Assembly: GCF_020509005.1 (NCBI RefSeq)
Contig: NC_063022.1
Coordinates: 1,798,001 to 1,862,000, forward strand
From: Fulvia fulva
Lineage: Eukaryota; Ascomycota; Dothideomycetes; Mycosphaerellales; Mycosphaerellaceae
Direction of reading: 5' to 3'
Length of the DNA: 64,000 bases
A program made the translations under genes and the position numbers. The notes under the pieces were generated by a model. That model did no database searches. It was not told the DNA's origin and saw only the letters and a list, made by a program, of their open reading frames with translations. Of this stretch, positions 56,401 to 64,000 are shown in pieces (position 1 is the stretch's first letter; each line of letters starts with the position of its first letter).

Positions 56401-59346
56401 CTTCTGGAAGTCCTGTTGCAGCATACTTTCTTGATAAATCGCTTGCACTTCTGGCTGTCTGGAATCACCATCCTTTGGCAGATTGAGCAGTTGCGCGGCC
56501 TTTTCTGGTACCAATGTGCTGCCATCAGATCTGATAGTCGACGGAGATCCAGTATCCTGGTCTTGCAGTCGCCTCCTTGTAGCTTCGTCCATTGCGTTCA
56601 CGCCAAATGTTGCCTTGGAGAATGGTGATGTCGGAAGAACCGACAGCCCAAGCCCAGCACTCTCTGGTGGCTGCGGCATATCCCCAGGAACGCGGACGAA
56701 GAGTTTGAGGTCGCCAGTGGGGCTAGCGAGTTTTGATCGGACATTCATCAGCATGTCGTCTGTGAGACCTTCCTCGTGTTCGATCTTGCCAGGCGCGGTG
56801 ATGTGTATGGACAGATCTGGAGTTTCAGGCACGCCTAAGTTGAAGCATATTACCGTCTTCAACTGATCCGCAGTCTCGACTTCTGTGATATCGATAAGTC
56901 GGTAGTTCCAGCCATCTGGTGTAACAAAGATGAACTTCTTGTCACCCTCTCGTGCCTGTGGGCGACCTCGCGGTAGTGCAGAAACATAGTCGCTGGAGCC
57001 AACACTCAAGTGCTGTTCTTTCCTCAACGCTGGACGCTCGTTCAATGAGATGTCAGATGTAGCAGGTCCACCTTTGCCGCCATAAGGATGACGCATGAGA
57101 TTTGGACTGACAGGCCCATGCTCTTCGTCCGGCGACGGGTGGTCGTCCTTTTTGCGATTCCGTCTAAATTTCTCCCAAAGTCCTTTGTGCTCTTTGGCAC
57201 TTGCGGGAGTATCTCGGCTGCTGCCTCGCAAGCTGCTGTCCGTGGGCGGAGGCCTCGAGCCATCATGGCCATTTCTCCTGTCGCTGACAGAATCTTCTCC
57301 AGCATGCTTAGTCACATCATTCTCGCTGTTCGAAGAAAGACCGGCATAGAATCTGCCAGCATTTGCGTTTGAGTGTTGCTGAATATTGGTGTCTGAGCTC
57401 GGGCCACGATAGTGACTTGAGCCGCTTGGGAAACGAGTGTGGCCAGCATTCGAGCTTGGTCGAGCGCTTATGAGTCCAGGACTTTGCTGTGGACTTGCTC
57501 TGAAGTTTTGGTTCGTTGCGCTGAGATCGCCGGTACTGCCGCTAGGAGAGGCATGCTTCCGCATCTCGTTCAGATTGCGAAGGGCTGAACGTGAGTACTC
57601 GGCCCTTTCAGTGTCGTTCAACGAGTTCGTAAAAGAGTCCAGTGTGACGGATCTGCTGCCTGGTACCTTCTTAGTATGCGTAGGTATAGGAAGGCCACTG
57701 CCCGGGGAGTTGTCTCCTCCATCCGCAGTGTTGGGGGTGGAGCCAAAGGTATCATTTCTTGTAAGATTGGGTGAGCTCTCCATGCCACCTGCATCGGTGC
57801 CTGCACTCTTTGTGCACTGGTTGGAGTCACGTCGAGTGGTGTTGTGCAGCGGGAGACTGGTAGTACTGCTTGTTGCTGCTGTGGAAGGTGTCGCCGCACC
57901 ACCATTCTTGACCACATCTCGAACCAGCTTCCGCAGCCTTCGTCCCTCTTCGCGCTCCCTGTTTTGGTCCCATACTACGCCGTTCGCAGTGCACATTCTG
58001 GCTACCTGCGGAAGAAGGGTCTGCGGCACAAAGCCAATGTTGCGATTCCTATCTCGCCCACCTATATCAAGGAATTGTGTCCCGTGCACATTGAGTTGCT
58101 GGAAAGCTGACTGCCACTCCTTCGAAAATGCATGGGCTGCCAACCAGATTTGAACTCGTTCTGCAGGCCAGTTGTGATCATGCGGCGAAGCTGGAGTGTC
58201 GCCCGACGACGAGTGATCGCGATTCGAGGCAGAGTCGTTGTTCTGAGCAAGATGCTGGCTGAAGGCGCCCCTGCTCGCATCTGCTGGCGAAGTGTGTTGT
58301 TCCGTCTCTTTCGCAGGCAGAATCAATGTCTTTTGCCTGCCGGCTGTCGGTGTCGGCGGTGGCATAGTATTCAACTGTGGAGGCACAGATTGCGATTGGA
58401 GTGGAGGCTGTTGCTGGAACTGAATATTGCTGTGGTTGTGACTCTGGTTGTGATTGTACCATGCTCCCGTATCTTGCTGTCTAAACGTAGGCTCGTTCCC
58501 GTAATGCTGCCAGACATCGTTCGTGGATGTAAAGTCCTGCGACTGTCCTCTGTAGTAGCTCTGGTGCGTGGAATGTGCCGCTGGTCGTGAGGGCATAGCA
58601 CTGGGCGTGTGCAGTGGAGGTATGCCCACGCCCGGCCCAAAGCTCCCTCCATCTGGTATGTACGTTGCCGACGTCAACGGAGCATTATCGTTCAAGGGCG
58701 GCAGATTCGCGTACTCGAAGTAGAGACTAGGATCGTATGCTCGTGGCTCTCGCGGTTGGGTTTGCGGTGGTGGTGGGGGATAGGCAGCCTGGTGGGCACG
58801 GTTCCAGTAGGTGTTCGGCTGGCCTGGAGGTGGAGGGACGAAGGGCGCATGCTGCTGGGTTGCGCTCATGGGCATTCTAGGTGGCGGCGGTGGAAACGCC
58901 ATGCCGGCTTGAGGCTGCGGCTGCTGTGGTGGTGGCGGCGGAGGGATGTAGCCCTGTCCTGCGCGCTGCGACTCGGAGACATGGCGAGCGCCAGGCGCTG
59001 CCCATTGAGACTGTTGCATTGTAGTTCCAGGCGTAGACGGCGTGGCCCGTCCTTGGTTCATGCTCGGGTCAGCATAAGTATGCGCGCGCGGTCGCGGCGA
59101 GGTGGAGGGCGGCGGTATGGATGCAATGGAGGGATCGGGCGAGTCGGAAGCCCCTTGAGGGCGCAATAGAGATGTCGCGTGGGCAGTCAAGGTATTGGTA
59201 GCGGGGATGTCGTGCAGGACGAGACGGCCGTTGCCGTTGCCAGGTACCACTAACTGATGTGCACCGCGAAGATGCGCCGGCGTCGATCGATGAGATTCGT
59301 CGGGCGTGGATCTGTTGCTGCTAGATCTGTGGCGGCCCGATATCAT
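53467..59346 (-). CDS. BCK1: MAP kinase kinase kinase of the cell-wall integrity pathway, BCK1 type
   Basis: This is a single-exon frame of 1,959 aa from the ATG at 59346 (an in-frame TTG lies 48 bp upstream). The N-terminal ~400 residues are Pro/Gln-rich; a SAM-like segment follows (WPAERVQIWLAAHAFSKEW...GTQFLDI), then a Ras-association-like segment (KKFIFVTPDGWNYRLIDITE, ICFNLGVPE) at roughly residues 830-910. The kinase domain is the last ~310 residues: GKGTFGRVYLG, AVKQVEV, HRDLKADN, DFGISK, MAPEVI and DIWSLG. An insert of about 25 residues between APE and DIWS is usual in fungal Bck1. It should phosphorylate a MKK1/2-type MAPKK downstream of protein kinase C. The family assignment is by architecture and kinase sequence. 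Confidence 0.92.
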   Translation of the reverse strand: MISGRHRSSSNRSTPDESHRSTPAHLRGAHQLVVPGNGNGRLVLHDIPATNTLTAHATSLLRPQGASDSPDPSIASIPPPSTSPRPRAHTYADPSMNQGRATPSTPGTTMQQSQWAAPGARHVSESQRAGQGYIPPPPPPQQPQPQAGMAFPPPPPRMPMSATQQHAPFVPPPPGQPNTYWNRAHQAAYPPPPPQTQPREPRAYDPSLYFEYANLPPLNDNAPLTSATYIPDGGSFGPGVGIPPLHTPSAMPSRPAAHSTHQSYYRGQSQDFTSTNDVWQHYGNEPTFRQQDTGAWYNHNQSHNHSNIQFQQQPPLQSQSVPPQLNTMPPPTPTAGRQKTLILPAKETEQHTSPADASRGAFSQHLAQNNDSASNRDHSSSGDTPASPHDHNWPAERVQIWLAAHAFSKEWQSAFQQLNVHGTQFLDIGGRDRNRNIGFVPQTLLPQVARMCTANGVVWDQNREREEGRRLRKLVRDVVKNGGAATPSTAATSSTTSLPLHNTTRRDSNQCTKSAGTDAGGMESSPNLTRNDTFGSTPNTADGGDNSPGSGLPIPTHTKKVPGSRSVTLDSFTNSLNDTERAEYSRSALRNLNEMRKHASPSGSTGDLSATNQNFRASPQQSPGLISARPSSNAGHTRFPSGSSHYRGPSSDTNIQQHSNANAGRFYAGLSSNSENDVTKHAGEDSVSDRRNGHDGSRPPPTDSSLRGSSRDTPASAKEHKGLWEKFRRNRKKDDHPSPDEEHGPVSPNLMRHPYGGKGGPATSDISLNERPALRKEQHLSVGSSDYVSALPRGRPQAREGDKKFIFVTPDGWNYRLIDITEVETADQLKTVICFNLGVPETPDLSIHITAPGKIEHEEGLTDDMLMNVRSKLASPTGDLKLFVRVPGDMPQPPESAGLGLSVLPTSPFSKATFGVNAMDEATRRRLQDQDTGSPSTIRSDGSTLVPEKAAQLLNLPKDGDSRQPEVQAIYQESMLQQDFQKLPYEQQQALLAARAEQHRRDTERKQQFYKAKRESMTLLDANGKRVHNFDSPRHAPYDLDRQFGSRPVSSESYNDERKADGFQPMRRPPPVPEPTSTLVKANSLTKKQGPTTRTSWNNRKEEPWKRISSGSLPEEEGKRPSSRGIGAALAGAGKAAGAIAAPNSAPAGGPPLVPSALQKSTTAPDLLAGDESHQRALAGINFNRSASGGRSSPGNGTPRSPFTTRSKGGQMFNVPAYNEDDEEDDEDTLKASQRPQLSIRLPSNPMLAKLQAQGRSHSPDLSPSSSHPPPSSSLNRMMSKRGPQFDVPEHEPDFAPSPNIGAFDSEDDDSDDGLFAIPLAKQKEEKKVPETPSQRKAKKILGVTGTESPRRSPNRPELKISTTRPNVNVKFESPKNPPLDKLTGGGLTDMELMGASAPFDPQSASSPGMTDSPDWPAPFGVNRRDSFAGEFRPPVEDIAERLDNFFPNVDLDQPMGEGEEGAENSPLTSDKSTDKSTLKSQPSSSELSVNISRTTTPASSVENMSILDSEGSTLKAGTVAERSMRKSGGLGRTKSIRDVVKNNYSHLGGPSHHPSLSSSTFSSRVPSTVGMPAPGLPVHTPLPNNRISTLKNDNAGIVRRKSTKMFGAKIEQVKPQRGSRLITNLDTIPQDTIPIGNVQHIKPERQPTFKWMRGQLIGKGTFGRVYLGMNTTTGELLAVKQVEVNPKAANTDPAKIREMVKALDLEIDTMQHLDHVNIVQYLGCERKEYSISIFLEYISGGSVGSCLRKHGRFEEPVVSSLTRQTLCGLAYLHSEGILHRDLKADNILLDLDGTCKISDFGISKRSANPYNNDITNSMQGSVFWMAPEVIRAQSQTLTAASTDGSLDVTSSAGYSAKVDIWSLGCVVLEMFAGRRPWSKEEAIGAIYKLGSLNQAPPIPDDVSTVVGPAALSFMYDCFTIDPGERPTADTLLRAPFCIFDPHYNFLDTELYAKIRGAF

Positions 59347-59514
59347 AGCATGCGGCCTGGTGGCAACACACTCCCTCCGATCGAGATGCAGCAAGCAAGA
59401 TGCAGCGTGCAGATGTGGGAGCGGTGCTCTGCGCGGCTCACGTCATCTCCTGGGACGGTGAGGTACAGAATCGACGAGTGAAGTATGTTGGATATGCTGC
59501 TCCTGGCGATGTTG

Positions 59515-59545
<31 letters not shown>

Positions 59546-60119
59546 AATACTCCATCCAAGCTCTTCACCAAGGCCCAGCTCAAGTTCTAGGCTTCTAGCT
59601 CTTTTCCCTGTCGCTGCGACGACAAGTGCGATCCTGGTCGCGGCTCCCAGACGGAGCTCGTATCGTGGACGGTGGACCTCTCATCAAATTGAATCAACAA
59701 CTCGTCAACGACAACGACAACGACCAAGACGAACCGCGAGATTATGCGGCAGATGCTGACGAGGGCGCAATGCTACACCAACGCTCATGACCTGCCGCCG
59801 CACAGTGGACGATGGCGAAAATGATGGCTGCAGCCTCCAATGCGGTCAACGGCTTCACCGGCCGGTTCCACGGTTTCTGCAGAACGCTCCTGTGCGACGG
59901 CAACGCCTGCATCGTACAAGTACATGTCGTGTCCTTGCGACACCGCATCTGCTGGGACCAACAGATTCTCACATTGCAGGCGGCCTCTTTCCCTCATCTC
60001 ACGCCGGCCGTCGAGAACGACACGCGTCTCACGCAGTCATTGGACGACGACTTTACCACACGACCATGATCGGCAGGCGTCCACGTGTCGTACCGGCTGT
60101 GCCGAGCTGATGGGCGGCA
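59347..60119. promoter_or_regulatory. Upstream region of the BCK1-type gene, with microsatellites
   Basis: This contains (CTGTGC)5 at 59515-59544 and CAACGA repeats near 59,702-59,722. Several short overlapping open stretches (59787-60110 plus) have no recognisable protein; one of 85 codons at 59812 could encode a small protein, but I cannot support it. It probably holds the promoter and 5' leader. Confidence 0.45.
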
Positions 60120-60234
60120 GGAATCCTTCTGCTTGACAGACTCTCACCTAATCACTAGGGACCAGGCTAACAACGAGAATGTCTTCTTCACGGAAGCACA
60201 AGTAGCAGACGCTCTGCCATTGAGCTAGTCACCA
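60120..60234 (-). ncRNA. Dispersed tRNA-like copy with conserved insert but no B box
   Basis: On the minus strand from 60234: TGGTGAC, then A box TAGCTCAATGG and D arm GCTC...GAGC, then TCTGC (60209-60205) pairing with GCAGA (60132-60128) around a 72-nt insert. The insert has TCTCGTTGTTAGCC and AGGTGAGAGTC, matching the CTTCGTTnnTAGCC and GGTGAGAAG motifs of the 49-51 kb cluster. After GCAGA the T arm, B box and 3' acceptor strand are missing (AGGATTCCTGCCGCCC), so this copy is probably truncated and not transcribed normally. Confidence 0.65.
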
Positions 60235-60513
60235 CATAGTGTTCATCGGGCGCTCTCTTGTTTCTGCGTGTGAGTGAGGATGTCTCAGGCTGTATCTGTA
60301 GACTCAAGGCATACACAGTGCACGTCAGTATGAGGGAACCTGTCAAAGTTCCTCGAACCCACGAAAAGGAAGGAGCAGGAGATATCAAGCGTATGGATCC
60401 ACCAGAACGCAGCTTCACTACGCCCCGGATGGTATCATCTAGATAAAACTTGCTTCTGATACTCTAACATCGCTAACTCCAGCAGAACAGCAAACAACCC
60501 GCACACACCAGGC

Positions 60514-62115
60514 TTATCCAAACGGGAAGCCCTGAGGAAAGCCCCCTTGGAAGGGGAATTGTCCGCCCTGAAACTTAAAATGGGCGCCTCCTCCTCCTCC
60601 GCCTTGACGCATGAAGATAGGCTGACCACCAGGTCCGTGACCAAACGGACTGCCCTGGAAAGGTTGCTGTCCAGATTGTGGATCATTGGGGTCGTCGCCG
60701 CGGTCGAAGCGGGCTTTGAGTTCAGGGTCGGATAGAACTTCGTATGCCTCGTTGATAGCGGACATCTTCTTCTGTGCTTCTTCTGGCGTGACGCCGTTCT
60801 TGGCTGCCTTGTCGGGGTGGTATTGGATGGTGAGTTTCCTCCACGCCCTCTTGATGTGTCTTTCGTCTGCGTCTCTGTCCACGCCGAGGACCTTGTAGTA
60901 ATCCTTCGTCTTGCTCCTCTTAAGAAGTGTATGCGCCTTGTTCAGTAGATCCTGGATTTTCTGGATGTTGCCGTGTTCCTCCTTTGCGGCGTTGAGGGTC
61001 CCAATCGCGGGCTCGAAGTCGTCTGCGTCGAGCTGTCGTTGGGCTTTTGATAGGAGGGCGGGTAGTGAGTTGGGGTTGTAGGTTAGAGCTTCGTCGCAGA
61101 AGGGGGCGGCCTTCTTGAGGTTGTTCATCTCGGTGTAGCATTCGCAGGCGGATTCAACGAGGTTGCCGTAAAGTCCATCTGGAGCTTTTACGTGGATATA
61201 GCCTGCTTCGCGGTGTACCTTGATGTCGTCCTTGACGTCTTGGAGGAGGCCGGGTTCTTCGCCTTGGGGTATGAGGAGCTTTACGGCGGAGTTGTACTGC
61301 CGCTTCTCGTGCAATGTCTTGAATTTCTTCAATGTCCTGTCAATCGCCTTTTGTGACTTTCGTAGTCGTGAACAGGCCTTGTTGTCGGGGTCGTTGTGTA
61401 AACACTTCGATACTGTCTTAATGCCTTTGTCTGTCTCGCCGAGAGAATAGAATGTCATGGCCGCTATTTGTAGGTACGGCTCTTTCAGGTTAGAGTTGAT
61501 CTGCAACGCATGGTTGTAATCTGCCAGAGCCTCGACGATCTCGCCCTTTTCAAGTCTGCATTTTGCCCTCCGTTGCCGCAGCTCCAATGCTGTGCCTGCC
61601 ACCATTATCGCAGTGCCGGCATTCGTGACACATGCCTCCCAGTCACCTGCCTTCTCTGCGTCTGCGGACAACTTCTCCGCTCCCTCTGCCTCCTCCAAGT
61701 CTAGCCAATCCTGGGTGTCCTTCTTCCCCGCTGCGAGATAGTCTGCCTTGGCCGCTTTCCAGTCGGCATTGCGACTCCTGATCTTCGCTCGCTGTGTTAA
61801 GGCGCCCTCGAATCCAGGTTTCAGTGTGAGGACCTGATCAAAGTCGCGGCTGGCCTGCTGGTTCTTGCCGAGCGACAGGTAGGTTGCACCCCGCTTAAAG
61901 AGTGTGAGGTAATTGCTGGGGTCCTTTGAGATGGCGGCGTCGAAGTATGTGAGCGCCTCTTGTGCTTTCCCCTGCGCGAGGTTGGCGTTGGCTGTCGCGA
62001 TCAATTGCGAAACTGGAGTGTCCTTGTCGATATCGGCCGGTGGTAGCGCGAAAGCGCCAGGTACTGAGGAGAGGCACAAGGCCCCAATGGCCAGCGAGGA
62101 GAGTCCAAGCTTCAT
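60514..62115 (-). CDS. ER DnaJ/TPR co-chaperone, P58IPK/DNAJC3 type
   Basis: A single-exon frame of 533 aa starts at ATG 62115. A signal peptide (MKLGLSSLAIGALCLSSVPG then AFA) directs it to the ER. TPR repeats fill residues ~30-400 (ALTYFDAAISKDPSNYLTLF, ASRDFDQVLTLKPGF, ALADYNHALQINSN, AAPFCDEALTYNPNSLPALL). A J domain is at about 405-470: DYYKVLGVDRDADERHIKRA, QYHPDK with the HPD motif, INEAYEVLSDPELKARFD. The tail is Gly/Phe/Gln-rich. Members bind unfolded clients in the ER lumen and stimulate BiP/Kar2. Length and domain order fit the animal DNAJC3 and fungal orthologues well. No KDEL-like end is present (ends FPQGFPFG). Confidence 0.94.
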   Translation of the reverse strand: MKLGLSSLAIGALCLSSVPGAFALPPADIDKDTPVSQLIATANANLAQGKAQEALTYFDAAISKDPSNYLTLFKRGATYLSLGKNQQASRDFDQVLTLKPGFEGALTQRAKIRSRNADWKAAKADYLAAGKKDTQDWLDLEEAEGAEKLSADAEKAGDWEACVTNAGTAIMVAGTALELRQRRAKCRLEKGEIVEALADYNHALQINSNLKEPYLQIAAMTFYSLGETDKGIKTVSKCLHNDPDNKACSRLRKSQKAIDRTLKKFKTLHEKRQYNSAVKLLIPQGEEPGLLQDVKDDIKVHREAGYIHVKAPDGLYGNLVESACECYTEMNNLKKAAPFCDEALTYNPNSLPALLSKAQRQLDADDFEPAIGTLNAAKEEHGNIQKIQDLLNKAHTLLKRSKTKDYYKVLGVDRDADERHIKRAWRKLTIQYHPDKAAKNGVTPEEAQKKMSAINEAYEVLSDPELKARFDRGDDPNDPQSGQQPFQGSPFGHGPGGQPIFMRQGGGGGGAHFKFQGGQFPFQGGFPQGFPFG

Positions 62116-62609
62116 CGTAGTAGCATTGGGTGTTTCCTAGGTGATGGTTGTTGCAGGATGTGAGTCGTTCGATTGAGACGTGTCTCGGAAAGATGTAAGT
62201 TGTCCAGTTCACATGCAACAACGATTGTGCTCCACGCCGATCCTTGCCGCCACGTGGAGAACGGCAAAAATGACGCGGATCCGCCGACCGTACAGCAGGC
62301 TGCAGGCTGCAGCGAAACATGTCACAGCATTGTTGGACATTCACCTACCACATCGTCGTGGCCCATAGTCGGATACACTCGAGCAACGTATTCGGTGTAC
62401 TATCATCTCTCGCCACTCCCGCTCTGATAACATTGCCAAATCGCCACAGGATCGTCGCACCGCCGTACCGGATACGATCGAGGTACACCGTGACACGACA
62501 GATGCAAGACACATGAGCTTGTGACCATACGAGACACACAACCCGCTGAGCTTCAGATCATAGCTCTATCCTCGACTTGCCTCCTATCACTCTACCTCAC
62601 CCACCGACA
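62116..62609. promoter_or_regulatory. Divergent promoter region of the DnaJ and GH5 genes
   Basis: This 494-bp region lies between start codons pointing away from each other. It holds CCACGTGG at 62251-62258, a perfect palindrome with an E-box core, which may be a bHLH/bZIP site. A match to an unfolded-protein element is not clear. Confidence 0.5.
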
Positions 62610-64000
62610 TGCCTTCACATCGCCTGCGAATCGACGGCCAGCTCTTCCGCGACAATCAGAACCGCCAAGTCACGCTTCATGGCATCAACATAGCAGGCGA
62701 TACCAAAGTCCCAGCGACACCTAATGTACCATCTCACGTGAAAGAGCACTTCTTCGACGGCGACGATGTCTCCTTCGTAAACCGACCCTTTCCTCTTTCC
62801 GATGCACATTCGCACTTCTCGCGACTACGACGATGGGGCTACAACACAATACGATATATCTTCACCTGGGAGGCGCTGGAACACGCCGGACCAGGAAAGT
62901 ACGATGACGACTTTGTAAACTTCACGATATCAGTATTACGGATAGCGAAAGAGTATGGTTTCTACATCTACATGGACCCGCATCAGGATGTCTGGAGCAG
63001 ATTCACCGGGGGTAGCGGAGCACCAATGTGGACATTGTATGCGTGTGGATTTGACCCTCACAGGTTCCTGGCAGGACAATCGGCCTTGGTACAGAACATG
63101 TTCCCGAATCCTGCTGAGTTTCCCAAGATGGTCTGGGCGACAAACTACCAACGACTGGTTGCGCAGACCATGTTCACGTTGTTCTTTGCTGGCAAGGACT
63201 TTGCCCCGAAATGCGTAATTGATGGGAAGAATATCCAGGATTATCTGCAAGAACACTTCGTCGGCGCATGTCAGCATTTGGCGCAAAAGATCCATGACGC
63301 AGGAGATCTTGAGGGCGAGGTTGTGATCGGGTACGAGAGCATGAACGAGCCCAACAAGGGACACTTTGGACACCCAGACTTGAACGCGATACCGAAAGAA
63401 CAGAACTTGCGAAAATGGACCGCCCCGACTGCATTCCAGGCGATGCTGACAGGGTTGGGCAGAGCAGTGGAGATTGATACTTGGGACTTTGGCAGCCTTG
63501 GGCCGTACAAGAGCGGGACAGAACTGATCGATCCGAAGGGTACCACAACATGGCTTGATCCCGCGACATGGGACGATACAAAGTATGGCTGGAAGCGAAG
63601 TCCGGACTGGAAACTGGGGGAGTGTATATGGGCACAGCACGGGATCTGGGACCCTTCAAAAGACGAGCTACTACTTCCACAATACTTTGCGAAGCGGCCT
63701 AAGACAGGTGAACAGCTGGATCAGGATGTGTTCACAAACACCAACTTCATGGACTTTTATCGCAGATACAGGGACGCTATCCGGAACGTCTGGCCTGAAA
63801 GTTTCATGCTACTGCAGCCCACACCGTTCGAGATCCCACCAGAAATCAAAGGCACAGCAGATGACGACAAGAACATGATCTTTGCTTCCCACTTCTACGA
63901 TGGTATCACGCTTATTACCAAGAAGTGGAACAAAATCTGGAACATCGATGTGCTTGGCGTACTCCGTGGCCGCTACTCGAATCCCGCGTTTGCTATCAAG
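62610..64000 (+). CDS. GH5-family glucosidase, steryl-glucosidase/EGCrP2 type, 5' part
   Basis: This open frame starts at ATG 62610 and runs for 463 codons without a stop to the window edge, so it is partial. Conserved blocks: RIDGQLFRDNQNRQVTLHGI (substrate-site start of GH5), SRLRRWGYNTIRYIFTWEAL, YGFYIYMDPHQDVWSRFTGG and IGYESMNEPNKG, whose NEP Glu is the GH5 acid/base. The nucleophile Glu would lie past the edge. There is no signal peptide, as in the intracellular fungal enzymes that cleave glucose from ergosteryl glucoside or glucosylceramide (yeast Egh1/YIR007W, Cryptococcus EGCrP2/Sgl1). Choice between sterol and ceramide substrates is inferred. The gene diverges from the DnaJ gene. 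Confidence 0.9.

Noticed and set aside
57437..58153. 238-codon plus-strand frame inside the MAPKKK gene
   Set aside because: Shadow of the 1,959-codon minus-strand gene; Leu/Arg/Ser-rich with no motif.
59812..60069. Possible 85-aa small protein upstream of the MAPKKK
   Set aside because: Three frames are open at once over this GC-rich stretch and no motif favours one.
1..64000. CRISPR arrays or bacterial operons
   Set aside because: No regularly spaced short repeats and gene structure is eukaryotic throughout.

Overview
The window looks like nuclear DNA of a filamentous ascomycete, probably a Dothideomycete (taxon inferred). The reasons are short introns of about 50-65 bp with GT...AG ends, a Zn2Cys6 regulator, a BCK1-type MAPKKK, Tad-like LINEs, and a repeat block changed by repeat-induced point mutation (RIP). 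It has two very different halves.

Bases 1 to about 37,100 are a nest of transposons. CpA and TpG are almost absent and TpA, with the stop codon TAG, is everywhere: RIP run nearly to exhaustion, leaving no long reading frames. The layers can still be read through the stops. A minus-strand gag-protease retroelement (gag at about 15.6-17.4 kb, protease at about 1.4 kb) is split by a minus-strand Tad-like LINE (about 2.85-15.55 kb). That LINE is split by a plus-strand LINE (about 8.96-13.97 kb) and, inside its reverse transcriptase, by an undamaged 2,516-bp LTR element (4931-7446). Next, a plus-strand Ty3/gypsy element (about 17.7-35.2 kb) holds a minus-strand Ty3/gypsy (18689-24836, TSD GTACT) and a minus-strand Ty1/copia (25034-30570, TSD TCGAC). 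A plus-strand hAT transposon (about 35.24-37.36 kb) ends the block, and the RIP signature stops inside it.

The undamaged LTR element has 355-bp LTRs that differ at one base and a 5-bp TSD (CCTAG). It encodes a Gag with a zinc knuckle, has no pol, and carries an intact antisense ORF for a Cys-rich coiled-coil protein.

Bases 37.4-64 kb are ordinary gene space: a Zn2Cys6 transcription factor (7 exons); a disrupted SDR pseudogene; two neighbouring low-complexity proteins sharing a C-terminal domain; an SDR-like protein lacking the usual YxxxK; a RING protein and a HIT protein on a shared 120-bp promoter; a 1,959-aa BCK1-type MAPKKK; an ER DnaJ/TPR co-chaperone of the P58IPK/DNAJC3 type; and the start of a GH5 glucosidase of the steryl-glucosidase/EGCrP2 type that runs off the right edge.

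The most unusual signal is at 49.4-51.04 kb: five plus-strand tRNA-like units (plus one diverged unit) with A box, B box, covarying acceptor and anticodon-arm stems and mostly T5 terminators. In each, the anticodon loop is replaced by a related 73-83-nt insert and U33 is missing. A further minus-strand copy without a B box lies at 60.1-60.23 kb. They may be a family of pol III RNAs built on a tRNA scaffold.
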